From Haloarchaeobius sp. HME9146 (GTDB lineage: Archaea; Halobacteriota; Halobacteria; Halobacteriales; Natrialbaceae): a stretch of DNA of 64,000 nt. The stretch is taken from NCBI RefSeq assembly GCF_025399835.1, contig NZ_JAODVR010000001.1, positions 1,550,001 to 1,614,000 of the forward strand, given 5' to 3'. How positions within the stretch are numbered: the stretch's first letter is position 1; every line of letters begins with the position of its first letter. Below are positions 1 through 8,522 of the stretch, one piece after another. The notes beneath the pieces were generated by a model, which saw only the letters and a list, made by a program, of their open reading frames with translations, was not told where the DNA came from and made no database searches. A program made the translations under genes and the position numbers.

Positions 1-142
1 GCCAGACGAACGCCCAGAACAGCGCGGACCGGTCCCGGACGATTGTCCGGGTCGACCGGACGGCGAAACTTCGAACCTGCTGGGGCCACGGGACCGACTC
101 AGCGTCGGTGTGCCGGCGCGAGGTGTCTGTCTCCGTGGCCAT
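1..142 (-). CDS. ABC-2 type transporter permease, N-terminal fragment (cut by window edge)
   Basis: A minus-strand frame opens with ATG at 142 and stays open to the window edge, giving 47 residues. After about 30 polar residues it reads R-T-I-V-R-D-R-S-A-L-F-W-A-F-V-W. This is the usual entry into the first membrane helix of ABC-2 export permeases, where a V/R-R-D-R-S/P-x-L-F-W stretch precedes TM1. A TATA-like box lies at about 181-186, some 25 bp before the expected transcript start. The gene continues beyond the window, so the substrate and the partner ATPase cannot be seen. The family call rests on a short motif; another polytopic membrane protein is possible. Confidence 0.55.
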   Translation of the reverse strand, partial: MATETDTSRRHTDAESVPWPQQVRSFAVRSTRTIVRDRSALFWAFVW

Positions 143-180
143 CGTGGGAGGTTGTTACTACACTACATCTTTCGCGCTGA

Positions 181-186
181 ATAAAT
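181..186 (-). promoter_or_regulatory. TATA-like box of the ABC-2 permease gene
   Basis: On the minus strand the sequence reads TTTATT, about 40 bp upstream of the ATG at 142. This predicts a start near 157 and a leader of roughly 15 nt. No BRE-like purine stretch stands out. Confidence 0.35.
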
Positions 187-203
187 CTATCTGCCGATTC
201 GGC

Positions 204-416
204 TCAGGCGGGGTAGCCGATGAAGAACCGCTTCTCGGCGAGCAGACCGTCCTCGGTCTCGACCGTGAGGACCAGCCAGTTCCCGTCGTCGGAGTACTCG
301 TAGTCGACGTAGTCGTCCGGCCCGTACTCGACGACGTGGCCGGCGTCGTCGTCCGCCACGCGGAAGGTGGGATTCTCGTCCGGGCCGGTGGGTGGGTCAG
401 GTTGCTCGAGCGCCAT
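204..416 (-). CDS. small acidic hypothetical protein (70 aa)
   Basis: The 70-residue product starts MALEQPDP and ends RFFIGYPA. I chose ATG 416 because the residues before it in the same frame are Arg-rich and unlike haloarchaeal protein, while everything after it is strongly acidic. The pattern of Tyr/Asp clusters followed by W-L-V-L-T-V-E suggests a small beta-rich soluble fold. It has no signal peptide or membrane segment. I do not recognise the family. It lies between the epimerase gene upstream and the permease downstream, all on the minus strand. Confidence 0.65.
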   Translation of the reverse strand: MALEQPDPPTGPDENPTFRVADDDAGHVVEYGPDDYVDYEYSDDGNWLVLTVETEDGLLAEKRFFIGYPA

Positions 417-478
417 GCGAGTGATTGGCACTGTGCCGGTATAGCCACTGTCGCCGGCGTGGTGAGGTGTCAGTGCCG

Positions 479-1468
479 TCACAGCGTGTCCAGCACGCCC
501 AGCACGCGCTCTTCGTTCTCGCGGCCGGGGTCGTGCTCGCTGCCATCGCGGTCGGAATCCAGGTGGTCGTCGACGGCACGCTGCATCGCGTCTTCGAGGG
601 GGGTCGACTCCCAGCCGAGGGAGGCGAGTTTGTTCGTATCGAGCACGTGCGGGTAGTCGCGATACAGGATGTAGTCCTCGCCCGAGAGGTCGCCGATGGA
701 CAACTCGCGCTCGGAAGCGTGGACGACCTCCACACTCGTATCGAGACAGTCCGCCACGAGGTCGACCATCTCCTCCAGCGTCACGAGCCGCTGGTCGCCG
801 ACGTTGTACACCTCGCCCGCCTCGCCCTCCTCGGCGACGATGCGCAGTGCTGCGGCCACGTCCTCGACGTAGGCACGGTGCCAGACGTTCGTGCCGTCGC
901 CCGGGATGACGATTCGGTCGTACTCGTTCACCCGCGAAATCCAGAAGTCGAGGCGCTCGGAGTAGTCGTGCGGGCCGTAGACGATGCAAGGACGGACGGA
1001 CATCGCGTTGACGCCGTCCTCGGCGGCGGCGAACACCGCGCGGTCGCCCTCGGCCTTACGGTTCCCGTACGTCTCGTCGGAGTCGTCTTTCGCCTGCTCG
1101 TCAGTACACTCGCGCATCGGGGTGACGCCCTCGCGCTTTGGAATCTCCTCTCGCCCGTAGGCGTCGCCCGAGGAGATGTAGACGTAGGCGTCGGCGTCCG
1201 AGAAGACCCGACAGGCCATGCGCACCTCACGGGGCTTGTATGCCACGCAATCGATGACGACGTCCGGGTCGACTGCATGGGCGGCCGACGCGAGGTCGCC
1301 GTCGTCGGTGCGGTCGCCCTCGACGTGGGTCACGCGGTCGTCGTCCGCGAAGGGGTTCTCGTGGTTGCCGCGGTTGAAGATGGTGACCTCGTAGTCGTGT
1401 TCGAGGAGTTCCGAGACGGTGTGGCGGCCGATGAAGCGGGTCCCGCCGATGACCATCGCTGTGTCCAT
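479..1468 (-). CDS. NAD-dependent epimerase/dehydratase family protein
   Basis: This is a 329-residue extended short-chain dehydrogenase. The N-terminus carries the Rossmann motif G-G-T-R-F-I-G-R (residues 8-15), which binds NAD(P). An acidic-residue region at about 50 and a Y-G-N-R-K element match the YxxxK active-site pair. The late segment M-S-V-R-P-C-I-V-Y-G-P-H is the conserved RPxxVYGP signature that follows it. Such proteins epimerise, dehydrate or reduce nucleotide sugars, or act as RNA-binding relatives (CSP41-like). The G-G-T-R-F-I-G start is common in that second branch. The substrate is not deducible. It is a single gene with no sugar-nucleotide pathway around it. Confidence 0.85.
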   Translation of the reverse strand: MDTAMVIGGTRFIGRHTVSELLEHDYEVTIFNRGNHENPFADDDRVTHVEGDRTDDGDLASAAHAVDPDVVIDCVAYKPREVRMACRVFSDADAYVYISSGDAYGREEIPKREGVTPMRECTDEQAKDDSDETYGNRKAEGDRAVFAAAEDGVNAMSVRPCIVYGPHDYSERLDFWISRVNEYDRIVIPGDGTNVWHRAYVEDVAAALRIVAEEGEAGEVYNVGDQRLVTLEEMVDLVADCLDTSVEVVHASERELSIGDLSGEDYILYRDYPHVLDTNKLASLGWESTPLEDAMQRAVDDHLDSDRDGSEHDPGRENEERVLGVLDTL

Positions 1469-1603
1469 GCTCGGGGCGAAGGGAGCAGCGTGAAAAACCG
1501 TGGTGGTTGTGGTCGACAGTCGAGCCGAGGGCGCTGTGTCGAAGCCCTCGTTGTCACTGGACAGTCACAGGTTGTTCGAGCGTCGTGACCAGGGTCGAAC
1601 GGA

Positions 1604-1786
1604 TTACTCCTGCCGGAGCCGGTCAGAGAGCTCGACGATCTCGACGTCCCAACCGGCCTCACCGTTCGCTCCTTCGACTTCCCAGCCGCCTTCGAGTGCT
1701 ACCCCGCTGTCGTTGGCCCGCCGTACGAGGGCTACCAATTCCTCGTGAAACTGCTGTTCGGGACCGGTTGTATCACTGTCCGTCAT
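1604..1786 (-). CDS. small acidic hypothetical protein (60 aa)
   Basis: The 60-residue product begins MTDSDTTGPEQQ. It has an amphipathic helix (about 10-27) followed by two Trp-containing strands, G-G-W-E-V-E and A-G-W-D-V-E-I. The ATG at 1786 is preferred because the upstream in-frame residues look non-coding. It resembles the size and layout of small haloarchaeal one-domain proteins with a helix and a beta hairpin, but I do not recognise a named family. Its upstream region holds one copy of the TTGTGA-N7-AGTTAC palindrome that also occurs in front of the two TrmB-like regulators, so it may belong to their regulon. Confidence 0.6.
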   Translation of the reverse strand: MTDSDTTGPEQQFHEELVALVRRANDSGVALEGGWEVEGANGEAGWDVEIVELSDRLRQE

Positions 1787-1841
1787 TTTGTACACTCTAC
1801 GTCGTGTGCCTTGAGGTAGGGTAGCACACGATAAAGGTGTG

Positions 1842-1860
1842 TTGTGACTTCCCGAGTTAC
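1842..1860. promoter_or_regulatory. palindromic operator candidate, copy A
   Basis: The sequence TTGTGA-N7-AGTTAC is an imperfect palindrome (TGTGACT opposite AGTTACA around five bases). It is identical in both half-sites and spacing to copies at 2831-2849 and, inverted, 2877-2895. It sits 56 bp upstream of the ATG of the 60-residue protein. A further identical 10-mer, GCTATCGTCC, occurs downstream of both copies A and B. Confidence 0.6.
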
Positions 1861-1945
1861 AGAAATAACCGGCGGCTATCGTCCCGTTAGAGAATGTCCA
1901 CCCCACTGTCTGGCCTGTGCGCCGAGACCGTTCACCCGGGAGAGC

Positions 1946-2725
1946 TCACTCGGAAGACCTGTTCCCCGACCGCCACGACTTGAGTACCGGCAGATACGTC
2001 GACACGAGGACGTTTCGCGTCCCCTCGCCCCAGAGTCCAGAGAGGTTTCCCTCGTCCGGGGAGGTGACGAGTACAGCGGACTCGTCGACCATGAGGAGCG
2101 ACTCGATGAGCGACCCGGCCCAGATACCCGTGGACGGAATCACAGAGATTCCCTCGAAATCGCCTTCCAGCGGGTCGTCGACCCCACCGATGGTGACGTC
2201 CACTCCACGCCGAGTCGCCGCTCGAAGCGACCGTCGAATCGTTGCGGCGATGTCGCCGTCGACAGCGACGAAGACGACGCTCTCGGTCGCTTCGTCGATT
2301 AGCTTGACCGCACGGCTGTGGACCGCGTTCGTGCCCGTGGTGACCCAGACGCCGTCTACCTTCTGGGTCCCATCGAGCGGTGGGAAGCTGGCGAGGATCT
2401 CGAAGAGTTCCGTGATGGCTCGTTCGTACTCCTGCTGGAACCGCTGTCGCGTGGTCTCCTTCGACGTCGGGTAGAACTCCTGGGGATTCTTCCGGCGAAC
2501 CTCGACCAGGCCGAAGTCCTGGAGCTCTTCCACCGCGTCATACACTTTCGTCCGTGGGACCGACGACGAGTCACTGACCTCTCGCGCCGTCCCACCACTG
2601 AGCCGGTAGAGGGTCAGGAAGGTTCGTGCAGCGTACTTCGTGAGCCCGAGCTTGTTGAGCAGCGTGACTGCCTCGTTCATCGACTCGGTCGGAATACTGT
2701 CTCGGTCCTCGCTCGTCTCGTTCAT
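1946..2725 (-). CDS. TrmB-family transcriptional regulator
   Basis: The 259-residue protein has an N-terminal winged helix-turn-helix. It starts at about residue 15 (L-L-N-K-L-G-L-T-K-Y-A-A-R-T-F-L-T-L), followed by S-V-P-R-T-K-V-Y-D-A-V-E-E-L as the recognition helix and F-G-L-V-E-V-R as the wing. This is the TrmB/sugar-specific regulator signature. A coiled linker follows, then a C-terminal domain with V-V-F-V-A-V-D-G-D and G-V-D-V-T-I-G-G, typical of the TrmB effector half. ATG 2725 was chosen; an ATG six codons earlier is also possible. It is divergent from a homologous gene at 3024, and the shared region contains two copies of a palindrome, which suggests autoregulation. The effector is unknown. 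Confidence 0.88.
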   Translation of the reverse strand: MNETSEDRDSIPTESMNEAVTLLNKLGLTKYAARTFLTLYRLSGGTAREVSDSSSVPRTKVYDAVEELQDFGLVEVRRKNPQEFYPTSKETTRQRFQQEYERAITELFEILASFPPLDGTQKVDGVWVTTGTNAVHSRAVKLIDEATESVVFVAVDGDIAATIRRSLRAATRRGVDVTIGGVDDPLEGDFEGISVIPSTGIWAGSLIESLLMVDESAVLVTSPDEGNLSGLWGEGTRNVLVSTYLPVLKSWRSGNRSSE

Positions 2726-2830
2726 TCGTCGAATGCCTGCCAACCTGCGCGGCGGACTAGTTCGACACCAACTAAAGATGACATCAACTGGCTCCTTGCT
2801 TTAGATGGGCTTCCGACGGGTAATAGTGTT

Positions 2831-2849
2831 TTGTGATTATTCGAGTTAC
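2831..2849. promoter_or_regulatory. palindromic operator candidate, copy B
   Basis: TTGTGA-N7-AGTTAC lies in the intergenic region between the two divergent TrmB-like genes, about 105 bp upstream of the minus-strand start. It is followed directly by GCTATCGTCC, which is also found after copy A. Confidence 0.6.
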
Positions 2850-2876
2850 AGCTATCGTCCATCGAAACAGACTGTC

Positions 2877-2895
2877 GTAACTATCGTCGTCACAA
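2877..2895. promoter_or_regulatory. palindromic operator candidate, copy C (inverted)
   Basis: The plus strand reads GTAACT-N7-TCACAA, the exact inverse of copies A and B with the same seven-base spacing. It lies about 130 bp upstream of the plus-strand regulator start at 3024. A possible TATA-like stretch (CCTAAATCC, near 2906-2914) lies downstream. Confidence 0.6.
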
Positions 2896-3023
2896 AGATG
2901 AAGACCTAAATCCGCTCGTCCCGAATCTAGTAGCATGGAAACAGTGGAGACGGTGGCTTTCGAACGGTCCGTCCATCCCCCTCCTTGCCACGTCGCCCCG
3001 GTCGTCCGCAGGGCTGATTCGCG

Positions 3024-3821
3024 ATGAGCGACGAGGAGGGGAACGGGGAACGGGCAGTCGAGTTGTTACAGCAGGTCGGCCTCAAGGAGTACGAATCGAA
3101 GGCGTTCGTCACGCTGACTGGGGCACCGGAGGGTACTGCTCGGTCTGTCAGCGACCAGAGTGGGATTCCACGGCCACGCGTGTACGACGCGATGCGGGTA
3201 CTCGAGTCGAAGGGACTGGTCGAGACGCAGCACACGACCCCACAGAAGTTCAGGGCGGTCTCCATCGAAGAAGCGGTCGCTATCCTCCGACGTCAGTACG
3301 AGGCGCGCTTCACGGATCTGGACGACGCCCTCAAACAGATAGAGCGCGACCAGCGCCCGTCGGACCAGCCGTCCGAAGAAGTATGGAGCTTGTCCGGTAG
3401 CGAAGCGGTGACCAGTCGGATGCTCCGGGTGTTCGATAACGCCGATTCAGAGCTCGTCCTCCTGTTCGGTGACGACAGCCTCCTCACGCCGGACCTGTTC
3501 GAGAGCCTCCGCGACGCGGTCGAGCGAGACATGGACGTGACAATCGGTGTCCTCGACGACAAGAGCCGCAAGCGCATCGAGCAGTCTCTCCCGGGTGCGA
3601 CAGTGTTCGCGTCCGGATTGGACTGGCTCACTGTGCAGGGCGACGACAAGACGCAGGTCGGCCGGTTCCTCCTCGCCGACGGGAACGTGCTGTTGGTGAG
3701 TTCGCTCGGACCGCACAGGAGTCCAGCAGTAGAGTCGGCGGTATGGGCGGAAGGCGTCGGCAACGGACTGGTCGTGATCGCCCGTCGGCTGTTACGCGCG
3801 GGGCTGGGCGACAAAAAGTGA
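3024..3821 (+). CDS. TrmB-family transcriptional regulator (paralogue, divergent)
   Basis: The 265-residue protein matches the gene at 1946-2725 over its whole length. It has V-E-L-L-Q-Q-V-G-L-K-E-Y-E-S-K-A-F-V-T-L as the first helices, I-P-R-P-R-V-Y-D-A-M as the recognition helix and K-G-L-V-E-T-Q in the wing. A helical linker leads to a C-terminal domain containing L-V-L-L-F-G-D-D and M-D-V-T-I-G-V. The two genes probably arose by duplication and inversion. TrmB-like proteins sense sugars or other metabolites and bind DNA as dimers. No metabolic operon adjoins the pair, so their targets lie elsewhere or are themselves and the small gene at 1604. Confidence 0.88.
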   Translation: MSDEEGNGERAVELLQQVGLKEYESKAFVTLTGAPEGTARSVSDQSGIPRPRVYDAMRVLESKGLVETQHTTPQKFRAVSIEEAVAILRRQYEARFTDLDDALKQIERDQRPSDQPSEEVWSLSGSEAVTSRMLRVFDNADSELVLLFGDDSLLTPDLFESLRDAVERDMDVTIGVLDDKSRKRIEQSLPGATVFASGLDWLTVQGDDKTQVGRFLLADGNVLLVSSLGPHRSPAVESAVWAEGVGNGLVVIARRLLRAGLGDKK

Positions 3822-3853
3822 GTCGGTGACGATAAGGGAGCGACCCGGACCGG

Positions 3854-6800
3854 TCAGTCGTCGCTGGAGGCGAACCCGGCCGCGGCGGACTCGCTCACGA
3901 CGGTCGCGCTGTCTGGCAGGTTCTCGCGCACGTCCTCGGCGTCCTCCTCGGTCAGCACGCGCTCGTAGGCATCGGGCATGACCTTCACGAAGGCGTCGAG
4001 CGTCTCCTCCCAGTTCTCCAGCAGTTCCTCGGCGCGCCCGGAGTCGACGTAGGCGCGGTGGTTCTCGACGAGGCGCTTGAGCATCGCGCGGTCGCGCTCG
4101 TCGAGCTGGTGGTCGACGTGGACCATGCCGGTGTTGACGCGCTCCTCGAAGTCGCCCTCTTCGTCCAGCACGTAGGCGATACCGCCGGACATGCCGGCCG
4201 CGAAGTTCTTGCCCGTGTCGCCCAGCACCGCGACGACGCCGCCGGTCATGTACTCACAGCCGTGGTCGCCGACACCTTCGACGACCGCCGTCGCACCGGA
4301 GTTCCGGACCGCGAAGCGTTCGCCAGCGACGCCGTTGACGTAGCACTCGCCGTCGGTCGCGCCGTAGAGCGCGACGTTGCCGACCGCGACGTTCGTGGTC
4401 GGGTCGTACCCGGCGTCCATGGGGGTCTCGACGGCGATCCGGCCGCCGGAGAGGCCCTTGCCGACGTGGTCGTTCGCGCTGCCGTTGAGGTGGAGCGCGA
4501 CACCGGGGGCGAGGAACGCGCCGAAGGACTGGCCGGCGGTCCCGCGCAGCGAGACGTTGACCGTGTTGTCCGGGAGGCCGCGCTCGCCGTACTCGGTGGA
4601 GATGGCGTTGCTCAGCATCGCGCCGACGGTGCGGTCGGTGTTGGTGACCTCGGCGGCGATGCCGACCGGCTCCTCGCGTTCGATGGCCGGCTCGGCCTCC
4701 TCGAGGAGGTCGTAGTCGAGGTGGCCGTCGAGTTCGTGGTCCTGTTCGCGGACCTTGGTGCGCGGGCCCTCGCCGACGTCGGCCAGGACGGCCGAGAGGT
4801 CGAGGTGACGGGCCTTCTCGTGGTCGGTCTCGCGCTGGGTCAGGCAGTCGACCCGGCCGATCATCTCCTCGACGGTCTCGAAGCCGAGTTCGGCCATTAT
4901 CTCGCGCAGCTCCTGGGCCATGAACGTCATGTAGTTGATGACGTGTTCGGGCTGGCCGGGGAAGCGCTGGCGCAGGTCCTCGCGCTGGGTCGCGACGCCG
5001 ACCGGACAGGTGTTCTTGTGGCACTGGCGGGCCATCACGCAGCCGCCGGTGACGAGCGACGAGGTACCGAAGATGTACTCCTCGCCACCCAGGAGGGCGG
5101 CGACGGCCACGTCACGGCCGGTCTTCATGCCCCCGTCGACCGAGACGCGGATGCGGTCGCGCAGGTTGGTCTGGCGGAGCATCTGGACGGCCTCGGTGAG
5201 ACCGAGTTCCCAGGGCAGTCCCGCGCTCTTGATGGACGTACGCGGCGACGCGCCCGTCCCGCCGTCGTGTCCGGAGATGTGGACCACGTCGGCGTTGGCC
5301 TTCGCGACGCCGGCCGCGATGGTGCCGATGCCGGCCTCGGAGACCAGCTTGACGTTGATGTCGGCGTCCGGGCTGGAGGCCTTCAGGTCGAAGATGAGCT
5401 GCTTGAGGTCCTCGATGGAGTAGATGTCGTGCAGCGGCGGCGGCGAGATGAGGCCGACGCCGGGCGTCGACTTGCGCACGTGGGCGATCATCTCGTTGAC
5501 CTTCTCGCCGGGCAGGTGGCCACCTTCGCCGGGCTTCGAGCCCTGGGCCATCTTGATCTGGAGTTCGTCCGCGTTCGCGAGGTAGGTCGAGGTGACGCCG
5601 AAGCGGCCGGAGGCAACCTGCTTGACGTTGCACTCCTTCTCGGTGCCGAAGCGCTCCGGGGGTTCGCCACCCTCACCGGAGTTGCTCTTGCCACCGATGC
5701 GGTTCATCGCGATGGAGTTGTTCTCGTGGGCCTCGGGGGAGAGGCTGCCGAGACTCATCGCGGCCGTCGAGAAGCGCTCGACGATGTCGCTGATGGGTTC
5801 GACCTCTTCGACAGGAATCGGGTCGCGGTCGGAGTCGAACTCCAGCAGGCCGCGCAGCGACTGGAGCTCCTCGTTCTGGTCGTTGACGAGCTCGGCGAAG
5901 TCCTGGTAACGCTCGTAGTCGCCCGAGCGAACGGACTGCTGGAGCGTCCCGACCGTCTCGGGGTTCCAGCCGTGGCGGATACCGTCCGAGCGGTGCTCGA
6001 ACTCGCCGGAGCGGTCGAGCTGGGGGTCCTCGCCGTAGGCGACCTCGTGGCGGTCGCGCAGGTCGGACTCGATGTCGGTGATGCCGATGCCCTCGGTGCG
6101 GTTCTCGGTGCCCTCGAAGTACTCGGCGACGAAGTCGGAGTTCAGCCCGACGGCCTCGAAGATCTGGGCCCCCTGGTAGCTCTCCACCGTCGAGATGCCC
6201 ATCTTGGCCATCGTCTTCAGCAGGCCGCTCTCGACCGCGTTGATGTACGCGTCGACCGCGGCCTCGAGCTCTGCGCCGTCAGCGCCCGCGGTGATGTCCG
6301 CGATGGTCTGGAACGCGAGGTAGGGGTTGACCGCGTCGGCCCCGTAGCCGACGAGGGTCGCGACGTGGTGGACGGTGCGCGGGTCGCCCGATTCCACCAC
6401 GATGCCGGCGTGGTTGCGCAGTCCGTTGCGGACGAGGTGGTGATGCACCGCGCCCATCGCGAGCAGGGCCGGGACCGGCAGCCGGTCGGCGCCGATGTTC
6501 TTGTCCGAGAGGACGACGACGTCCGCGCCGTCGCGGATGGCCGCCTCGGCGTCCGCCCGGACGCGTTCGACGGCGGATTCGAGGTCGCTCTCGACGTCGA
6601 ACGTCGTGTCGACGACCTCGGTCGAGAGGCCGTTCGTCGAGAGGCCCTTGACCGCGTCGGTTTCGGCGTCGGTGAGGACGGGCGAATCGGCCACGAGTTG
6701 CCGGGCGTGCTCCGGCGACTCGTCGAGCATGTTGCGCTGGTAGCCCATCCGGGTCTCGAGGGAGGTGACGAGTTCCTCGCGGATGTAGTCCAGCGGCGGG

Positions 6801-8371
6801 TTCGTCACCTGCGCGAACAGCTGCTTGAAGTACGAGAACAGCGGGCGGTTGTAGTCCGAGAGCACGGAGAGGGGCGTGTCGTCACCCATCGAGCCGACGG
6901 GGTCCTTGCCCTTCTTCGTCATCGGCTCTATCATGTGCTGGAGTTCGTCGTGGGTGTAGCCGAAGACGGCCTGTCGCGAGCGCAGGTTCCCGTCGAACTC
7001 GCCCGGTCGCGGGTCGTCGTCGGCCTCGTCTTCCAGTTGCACCTGTTCGTTGGCGAGCCACTCGCCGTACTTCTCGTCGGTGAGGTCGTCGAAGACCTCG
7101 GCGTCGGGGACGACGCGGCCCTCGTTCGGGTCGGCGAGGAAGAGCTGGCCCGGCTGGAGCCGGCCGCGCTCTTCGATGTCCGCCTCGTCGATCTCGAGTG
7201 CGCCGGCCTCGCTGGCCATGATGAGTCGGTCGTCGGTGGTCACGTCGTACCGGCACGGGCGCAGCCCGTTGCGGTCGAGGACGGCACCGACGCGTTCGCC
7301 ATCGGTCGCCGCGACGAGCGCGGGCCCGTCCCACGGTTCGACGAGGGAGGCGTGGAAGTCGTAGAACTCCTTGCGAGCCTCGTCCATGTCGTCGTTGCCG
7401 CGCCACGCCTCGGGCACGAGCATCCGGAGCGCGTGGGGCAGGTCGCGGTTCTGGGTGAGCAGTTCGAGGGCGTTGTCGACGCTCGCGGTGTCGGACTGGT
7501 CCGGGTCCTGGATGATGGGCGTGACCGCGTCGAGGTCGAGGTCGTCGGATTCGAGGTCCGTCTCGCGGGCACGCATCCAGTTCACGTTGCCCTGGATGGT
7601 GTTGAACTCGCCGTTGTGGATGATGCCGCGGTAGGGATGGGCGAGGTGCCACGCGCCGAGCGTGTTGGTCGAGAAGCGCTCGTGGACCATCACGAACGTC
7701 GAGGTGACGCGCTCGTCGCGCAGGTCGGGGTAGTAGGATGGGACCTGTTCACCCGTGAGCAGGCCCTTGTAGACGACCGTCTTGCGGTCGAGGGAGCAGA
7801 TGTAGAAGCGGTCGGCACCGTCGTAGTCGCCGTCGTCGACGGTCGTCTCTATCTCGCGTCGGGCTTCGTAGAGCGCTCGGTCGAACGCCCGCTCCGAGCT
7901 GTCGGTGTCGGTCGGCTCGACGAAGGCCTGCCAGACGTCCGGTTCGGAGTCGAGTGCGGTCTGGCCGAGGCCGTCGTTGTCGGTCGGCACGTCGCGCCAG
8001 TGGAGCACGTCGACGCCGCGGTCGGCGAGCTGGGATTCGACGAGCGACTGGAACGACTCGCGAGCCGCCGAATCTTGCGGGAAGAAGAAGGACCCGACCG
8101 CGTATTCGTCGGGCAGGTCGACCGGGAGCGTCTCGGCGAAGAAATCGTCGGGAAGCTGGAGCAAGATACCCGCGCCGTCGCCGGTGTTCGGTTCTGCACC
8201 GGTCGTGCCGCGGTGTTCGAGGTTGTGCAGGAGCTGGAGTCCATCGGCGACCACGTCGTGGTCGGTCGCGCCGTCGAGGTTCATGACTACCCCGACACCG
8301 CAGTTCGAGCGTTCATCGGTGGGGTCGGCCAGGCCCTCGGTGGCAGGGGCTGCCCGGTGTGGCTGAGTCAT
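3854..8371 (-). CDS. gltB: glutamate synthase, large (alpha) subunit
   Basis: The product has 1505 residues and starts MTQPHRAAP, where the acidic coding pattern begins. Residue Cys24 (R-S-N-C-G-V-G-V) is the N-terminal nucleophile of a class II glutamine amidotransferase, so a 23-residue propeptide should be removed. The layout is as in GltB: amidotransferase (about 24-430), central linker domain, FMN/TIM-barrel domain (G-K-S-N-S-G-E-G-G and H-D-G-G-T-G-A-S-P), the iron-sulfur motif C-V-M-A-R-Q-C-H-K-N-T-C-P, and a C-terminal beta-helix rich in G-x-x-G. It transfers the glutamine amide to 2-oxoglutarate, giving two glutamates, probably with ferredoxin as donor. No gltD lies nearby. It is a single-gene unit with its own promoter. 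Confidence 0.97.
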   Translation of the reverse strand: MTQPHRAAPATEGLADPTDERSNCGVGVVMNLDGATDHDVVADGLQLLHNLEHRGTTGAEPNTGDGAGILLQLPDDFFAETLPVDLPDEYAVGSFFFPQDSAARESFQSLVESQLADRGVDVLHWRDVPTDNDGLGQTALDSEPDVWQAFVEPTDTDSSERAFDRALYEARREIETTVDDGDYDGADRFYICSLDRKTVVYKGLLTGEQVPSYYPDLRDERVTSTFVMVHERFSTNTLGAWHLAHPYRGIIHNGEFNTIQGNVNWMRARETDLESDDLDLDAVTPIIQDPDQSDTASVDNALELLTQNRDLPHALRMLVPEAWRGNDDMDEARKEFYDFHASLVEPWDGPALVAATDGERVGAVLDRNGLRPCRYDVTTDDRLIMASEAGALEIDEADIEERGRLQPGQLFLADPNEGRVVPDAEVFDDLTDEKYGEWLANEQVQLEDEADDDPRPGEFDGNLRSRQAVFGYTHDELQHMIEPMTKKGKDPVGSMGDDTPLSVLSDYNRPLFSYFKQLFAQVTNPPLDYIREELVTSLETRMGYQRNMLDESPEHARQLVADSPVLTDAETDAVKGLSTNGLSTEVVDTTFDVESDLESAVERVRADAEAAIRDGADVVVLSDKNIGADRLPVPALLAMGAVHHHLVRNGLRNHAGIVVESGDPRTVHHVATLVGYGADAVNPYLAFQTIADITAGADGAELEAAVDAYINAVESGLLKTMAKMGISTVESYQGAQIFEAVGLNSDFVAEYFEGTENRTEGIGITDIESDLRDRHEVAYGEDPQLDRSGEFEHRSDGIRHGWNPETVGTLQQSVRSGDYERYQDFAELVNDQNEELQSLRGLLEFDSDRDPIPVEEVEPISDIVERFSTAAMSLGSLSPEAHENNSIAMNRIGGKSNSGEGGEPPERFGTEKECNVKQVASGRFGVTSTYLANADELQIKMAQGSKPGEGGHLPGEKVNEMIAHVRKSTPGVGLISPPPLHDIYSIEDLKQLIFDLKASSPDADINVKLVSEAGIGTIAAGVAKANADVVHISGHDGGTGASPRTSIKSAGLPWELGLTEAVQMLRQTNLRDRIRVSVDGGMKTGRDVAVAALLGGEEYIFGTSSLVTGGCVMARQCHKNTCPVGVATQREDLRQRFPGQPEHVINYMTFMAQELREIMAELGFETVEEMIGRVDCLTQRETDHEKARHLDLSAVLADVGEGPRTKVREQDHELDGHLDYDLLEEAEPAIEREEPVGIAAEVTNTDRTVGAMLSNAISTEYGERGLPDNTVNVSLRGTAGQSFGAFLAPGVALHLNGSANDHVGKGLSGGRIAVETPMDAGYDPTTNVAVGNVALYGATDGECYVNGVAGERFAVRNSGATAVVEGVGDHGCEYMTGGVVAVLGDTGKNFAAGMSGGIAYVLDEEGDFEERVNTGMVHVDHQLDERDRAMLKRLVENHRAYVDSGRAEELLENWEETLDAFVKVMPDAYERVLTEEDAEDVRENLPDSATVVSESAAAGFASSDD

Positions 8372-8424
8372 GTGTACTGCTGCCACGCACTCGTATAAGA
8401 GGCTACTCCTCAATGACTAAGGGT

Positions 8425-8433
8425 ATTAATAAC
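8425..8433 (-). promoter_or_regulatory. TATA-like box of gltB
   Basis: The minus strand reads TTATTAATA, the most AT-rich stretch upstream of gltB. It predicts a start near 8403 and a leader of about 30 nt. The region up to 8522 is otherwise empty. Confidence 0.5.
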
Positions 8434-8522
8434 ACATATTAGTGGATTTAAGGTGTATAGTTGAGTGACTTGCAGAACCGAGAGAAATCGCCGACACAGT
8501 GGTGATTACACCGGAATTCGAC

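Noticed and set aside
4058-8398. A 1446-residue open frame on the plus strand opposite gltB
   Set aside because: It mirrors gltB codon for codon. The product is V/R/D-rich without motifs, the usual antisense shadow in GC-rich DNA, while gltB has complete domains.
8404-8419. A TrmB-type box upstream of gltB (TACT-N7-GACTA)
   Set aside because: It has one mismatch in the second half-site and broken symmetry. Such near matches are expected by chance in 64 kb.
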